Assembly (NCBI RefSeq): GCF_025562715.2 | Contig: NZ_JAPFCC010000001.1 | Span: 4,516,501 to 4,580,500 of the forward strand | Direction of reading: 5' to 3' | DNA: 64,000 nt | From: Endozoicomonas gorgoniicola | GTDB lineage: Bacteria; Pseudomonadota; Gammaproteobacteria; Pseudomonadales; Endozoicomonadaceae | Shown here: one piece after another, positions 61,693-64,000 of the stretch | How the letters are laid out: the number at the start of each line of letters is the position of its first letter | Position numbering within the stretch: the first letter of the stretch is position 1 | Made by a program: the position numbers and the translations under genes | Notes under the pieces: generated by a model | The model's database searches: none | Told to the model about the DNA's origin: nothing | What the model saw: only the letters and a program-made list of their open reading frames with translations

Positions 61693-63658
61693 GTGCGCCG
61701 AAGGCGTCATCTGGATTTTTTTGGTACGCCCGGCATGGGCATGAACTTATGGGGTGAAAGTCCCCTGTGGGTAAACCAGCATCGGATCTGGAGCCGAATA
61801 AGCCCACCGATGACAACCACTAGCTTAAGGCAAGTGCAATCTCGCGAGGGATTGTGCGGAGGCAGTCTGACTGCAAAAGTGCGAGCCGACGGACAGAAAT
61901 CGTATACAAGGCCGAGTCTCGTGGGCGAGTGAGCCAAGGATCACAAAGCCCTCTGGTTTGAGAGATACGGTAAATGCGGCGGTTGTGTACTGAAAGTTCA
62001 TGCTCTTATCCGGGGAGGTCTGTTCAACATGCGATTGGTCAATCCCAGTTCTCAGCCACTGGTTACAACAGGCTCGGCGGACAGGGTTCATCACCCTGTT
62101 CGAGCAAACCCGATGACCACCAATAGCGCCTGCAGAAGTAATTCTGTGTGGTGATTGAACAGAAGTCAGCAGACGTCATAGTAGTTGTTCGACAGAAGTC
62201 GTTAATCCGATTGGAAGTCGTCAACGAAGGACTGAACACCGACGAAAAGAGGAGACTGATTCCCTCAACACAGTGCAGCCGTCCGGCGACTCACTGGAGT
62301 TGGCGAAAGAATCTTTAACCAGCTTTGAACCACGATCTACTGAGTTGCGCACTGGAACCTGCCAATTTGCTGAAAGCATGGAAACAAGTCAGAAGTAACA
62401 AAGGAACTCCCGGAATAGATGGGATCACCATTGAAGCCTATCCTGACTTTGCCCGTCAGCGCTGGCCTTCAGCGCGCCAAGCCTTACTCAATGGGACTTA
62501 CAGACCATCTCCCGTCCTCCGGGCTGTTATAGAAAAGCCCGATGGTGGAGAACGGTTGCTGGGCATCCCGACAGTCATGGATCGAGTGATACAACAGGCC
62601 ATTGTGCAGGTATTATCACCCATCTTTGACCCTGACTTCTCTCCCAGCAGCTTTGGTTACAGACCGGGAAGGTCTGCACAAGATGCTGTACAGCAGGTTA
62701 ATCGATACATTAAGCAGGGGCTGCATCAGGCGGTTGATGTTGATCTGAGTAAATTCTTTGACACAGTCAGCCACGATGTTCTTATGTCGAGAGTCTCTCG
62801 AAAGATTCACGACAAGCGTCTGTTGAAGCTGATTGGCCGCTACCTTCGTGCTGGCGTCATGATTGATGGGCAATGCTACCCAACCCGGGTAGGTATGCCA
62901 CAAGGCGGTCCACTTTCACCGCTGCTGTCGAATGTCCTTCTCGATGACCTGGACAAGGAGCTGGAGTACCGGGGGCATTGCTTCGCACGCTACTGCGATG
63001 ACTTTGTGATCCTTGTTGGCAGCCAGCGAGCTGGGGAGCGAGTGATGGAAAGCATCACAAGTTACCTTGAGCGCAAGCTGAAACTGAGGATAAACCCGAC
63101 AAAGAGCAAGGTGGTGAAAGCTACCGAAGCTGAGTTCCTGAGTTTTACCTTCACAGGGAAGCGAATCCGCTGGTCGGAGAAGAGTCTGAACCGTTTCAGG
63201 CGGAAAATCCTGAAACTCACTGGCCGAAGCTGGGGAGTATCGATGGAATATCGCTTGAAGAAGCTGACCGAATATATCCGGGGCTGGATGGGTTATTTCA
63301 GGATAACCGAATATTACAGTCCCATACCGCGACTGGATCAATGGATACGTCGGCGGATTCGCTGTTGTTTTATCAAGCAGTGGCGAAAGCCGAAAACCCG
63401 TTACAGAAATTTAATCAGGTTAGGTGTTGATCACATCAAGGCCGCCTCGATTGCAGCCAGTAGCAAAGGGTATTACCGGCTAAGCAAAACCTATGCGGCA
63501 CAGTTAGCATTAAACGACAGTTCTCTCAGTAAACTCGGGCTTGTTTCCCTGAAAGATTTGTGGATCAGGTTTCACCATCCTCGGTGAATCGCCCGGTGCG
63601 GACCCGCACGCCGGTGTGATGTGGGGGCTGGAGGTTAGAGACCTCCGGCTACCCGATT
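61693..63658 (+). mobile_element. Apparently complete group II intron
   Basis: The 5' end is GTGCGCC (61693) followed by the conserved leader GGCATGGGCATGAACTTATG and GGTGAAAGTCCCCTG. The 3' end has a domain V/VI-like region (GGTGCGGACCCGCACGCC, GGTGTGATGTGGGGG, paired GGAGGT/ACCTCC) ending near CCCGATT. It encodes a reverse transcriptase. About 630 bp of ribozyme lie between the 5' end and the protein. The exact 3' boundary is uncertain by a few bases. Confidence 0.85.
62325..63587 (+). CDS. ltrA: Group II intron reverse transcriptase/maturase
   Basis: 420 residues. Reverse-transcriptase motifs: GTPGIDGITIEAY, RPLGIPT-type GGERLLGIPTVMDRV, GYRPGRSAQDAV, DVDLSKFFDTVSHD, GMPQGGPLSPLLSN and the active site ARYCDDFVIL (YCDD near residue 223, where YADD is commoner). 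A maturase domain follows (LTEYIRGWMGYFRITEYYS). There is no C-terminal HNH nuclease. TTG 62325 is the first possible start after an in-frame TAA; an ATG may have been lost there. Confidence 0.93.
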   Translation: MNHDLLSCALEPANLLKAWKQVRSNKGTPGIDGITIEAYPDFARQRWPSARQALLNGTYRPSPVLRAVIEKPDGGERLLGIPTVMDRVIQQAIVQVLSPIFDPDFSPSSFGYRPGRSAQDAVQQVNRYIKQGLHQAVDVDLSKFFDTVSHDVLMSRVSRKIHDKRLLKLIGRYLRAGVMIDGQCYPTRVGMPQGGPLSPLLSNVLLDDLDKELEYRGHCFARYCDDFVILVGSQRAGERVMESITSYLERKLKLRINPTKSKVVKATEAEFLSFTFTGKRIRWSEKSLNRFRRKILKLTGRSWGVSMEYRLKKLTEYIRGWMGYFRITEYYSPIPRLDQWIRRRIRCCFIKQWRKPKTRYRNLIRLGVDHIKAASIAASSKGYYRLSKTYAAQLALNDSSLSKLGLVSLKDLWIRFHHPR

Positions 63659-63743
63659 TAGCTGCCATCACAACTGCATTGTTCGTTGATAACTCCAAAC
63701 CAGAAGCTGCAACTCCCGCCATTTGCTGTGGGCTATCCGCCAT
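63659..63743 (-). pseudogene. 5' part of a gene interrupted antisense by the group II intron
   Basis: ATG 63743 opens a frame MADSPQQMAGVAASGLELST up to the intron boundary. If the intron is removed in silico the frame could continue into 61692 downward (LILALFASNIEIE, then stop), giving a protein of about 43 residues with a hydrophobic end. The intron is in the opposite orientation, so it cannot splice from this mRNA. Confidence 0.4.
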
Positions 63744-64000
63744 GTAGAGCTGAGAGAGGCAGAGGTGTTGAGTTCACACTCTGAACCCAAAAGCTGAGAG
63801 TTTGTAAAACTTGATCCTTGCACTGAATCAAAAACCGACCAACTGCTTTAGACTTACCGCCAGTGACAGCAGAAAAGGTGGTGTGGCTGAAACTGGCGTT
63901 GCAAATTTTTTGCGAATGAAAGTAGGACTTTATCGCCAGGGGCAATGAACCCAACCCAACGTTGAGAGAGGCGCTATTGCTGACAAACACCGAACTGAAC
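63733..64000 (-). CDS. Unknown reading frame running off the window
   Basis: The frame is open from base 64000 to a TAG at 63733 that overlaps the ATG of the interrupted gene. The visible 88 or so residues (NVGLGSLPLAIKSYFHSQKI, VGRFLIQCKDQVLQ) match nothing I recognise. The start is outside the window or at GTG 63990. The stop-start overlap suggests coupling to the interrupted gene. Confidence 0.35.
   Translation of the reverse strand, partial: FSSVFVSNSASLNVGLGSLPLAIKSYFHSQKICNASFSHTTFSAVTGGKSKAVGRFLIQCKDQVLQTLSFWVQSVNSTPLPLSALHGG

Noticed and set aside
63659..63743. Possible R-body (RebB-like) protein start, from the ADSP and NNAVV pattern
   Set aside because: The spacing does not fit RebB and only 28 residues remain; no other reb gene is visible.

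Overview
The window is bacterial chromosome, most likely from a marine, host-associated gammaproteobacterium of the Endozoicomonas type (Oceanospirillales). This is inferred from the gene set, not measured: a Pseudomonas-like Pil-Chp chemosensory locus, an NAD-malic enzyme and methionine-cycle genes of gammaproteobacterial type, a chlamydia/rickettsia-type ATP/ADP carrier, proline-rich effector-like proteins, and abundant mobile DNA. Housekeeping genes are intact. The right-hand 10 kb is strongly degraded by phage decay, an insertion sequence and group II introns.

Layout. 1-15525: the 3' 15.5 kb of one giant secreted repeat protein (VCBS, cadherin-like, putative-Ig and LamG-like modules, ending in RTX nonapeptides and a type I secretion signal). 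15.7-26.5 kb: a zinc-type ArsR repressor, NAD-malic enzyme, glutathione reductase, a TnsA-like fragment next to an IS4-type element, transketolase, an FMN L-lactate dehydrogenase and a CspA-type cold shock protein. 26.8-33.6 kb: a nucleotide transporter (NTT) divergent from a SahR-type ArsR-methyltransferase regulator, then metK, a DUF4250 gene, ahcY and metF, which form the activated methyl cycle. 33.7-36.6 kb: an AT-rich insert with a possible Cys-His-Asp enzyme, a formyltransferase and a polysaccharide deacetylase. 36.7-46.5 kb: rsmE, then chpC-chpA-pilJ-pilI-pilH on the minus strand. 46.7-51.3 kb: a TolC-type outer-membrane channel and a FryB/FryA-type phosphotransferase pair without a membrane IIC. 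51.3-54.6 kb: two tandem paralogous proline-rich proteins, one with a macro-domain-like C-terminus. 54.7-58.0 kb: remnants of a Mu-like prophage, a small secreted protein and an orphan HigA-like antitoxin. 58.1-64 kb: an HNH nuclease, an intact IS1182-family element, a group II intron remnant, two small unknown genes and an apparently complete group II intron inserted antisense to another gene.

How the parts work together. The best-supported circuit is the methyl cycle. Two operators with identical half-sites and spacing (TATATCAA-N6-TTGATATA) lie at 28301 and 31173. At each, the right half-site supplies a TTGATA -35 box exactly 17 bp from a -10 box, one driving the regulator gene (and probably metK) and the other driving ahcY (and probably metF). 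The first operator also lies directly upstream of the NTT gene, so nucleotide exchange with a host may be tied to S-adenosylhomocysteine sensing. TolC is a plausible outer-membrane partner for the giant RTX-type protein. The Pil-Chp genes would control twitching motility or surface sensing. The nucleotide transporter, adhesin and effector-like genes together suggest intimate contact with eukaryotic cells.

No tRNA, rRNA or CRISPR array was seen. Functional calls come from reading translated sequence and motifs; no database search was possible.
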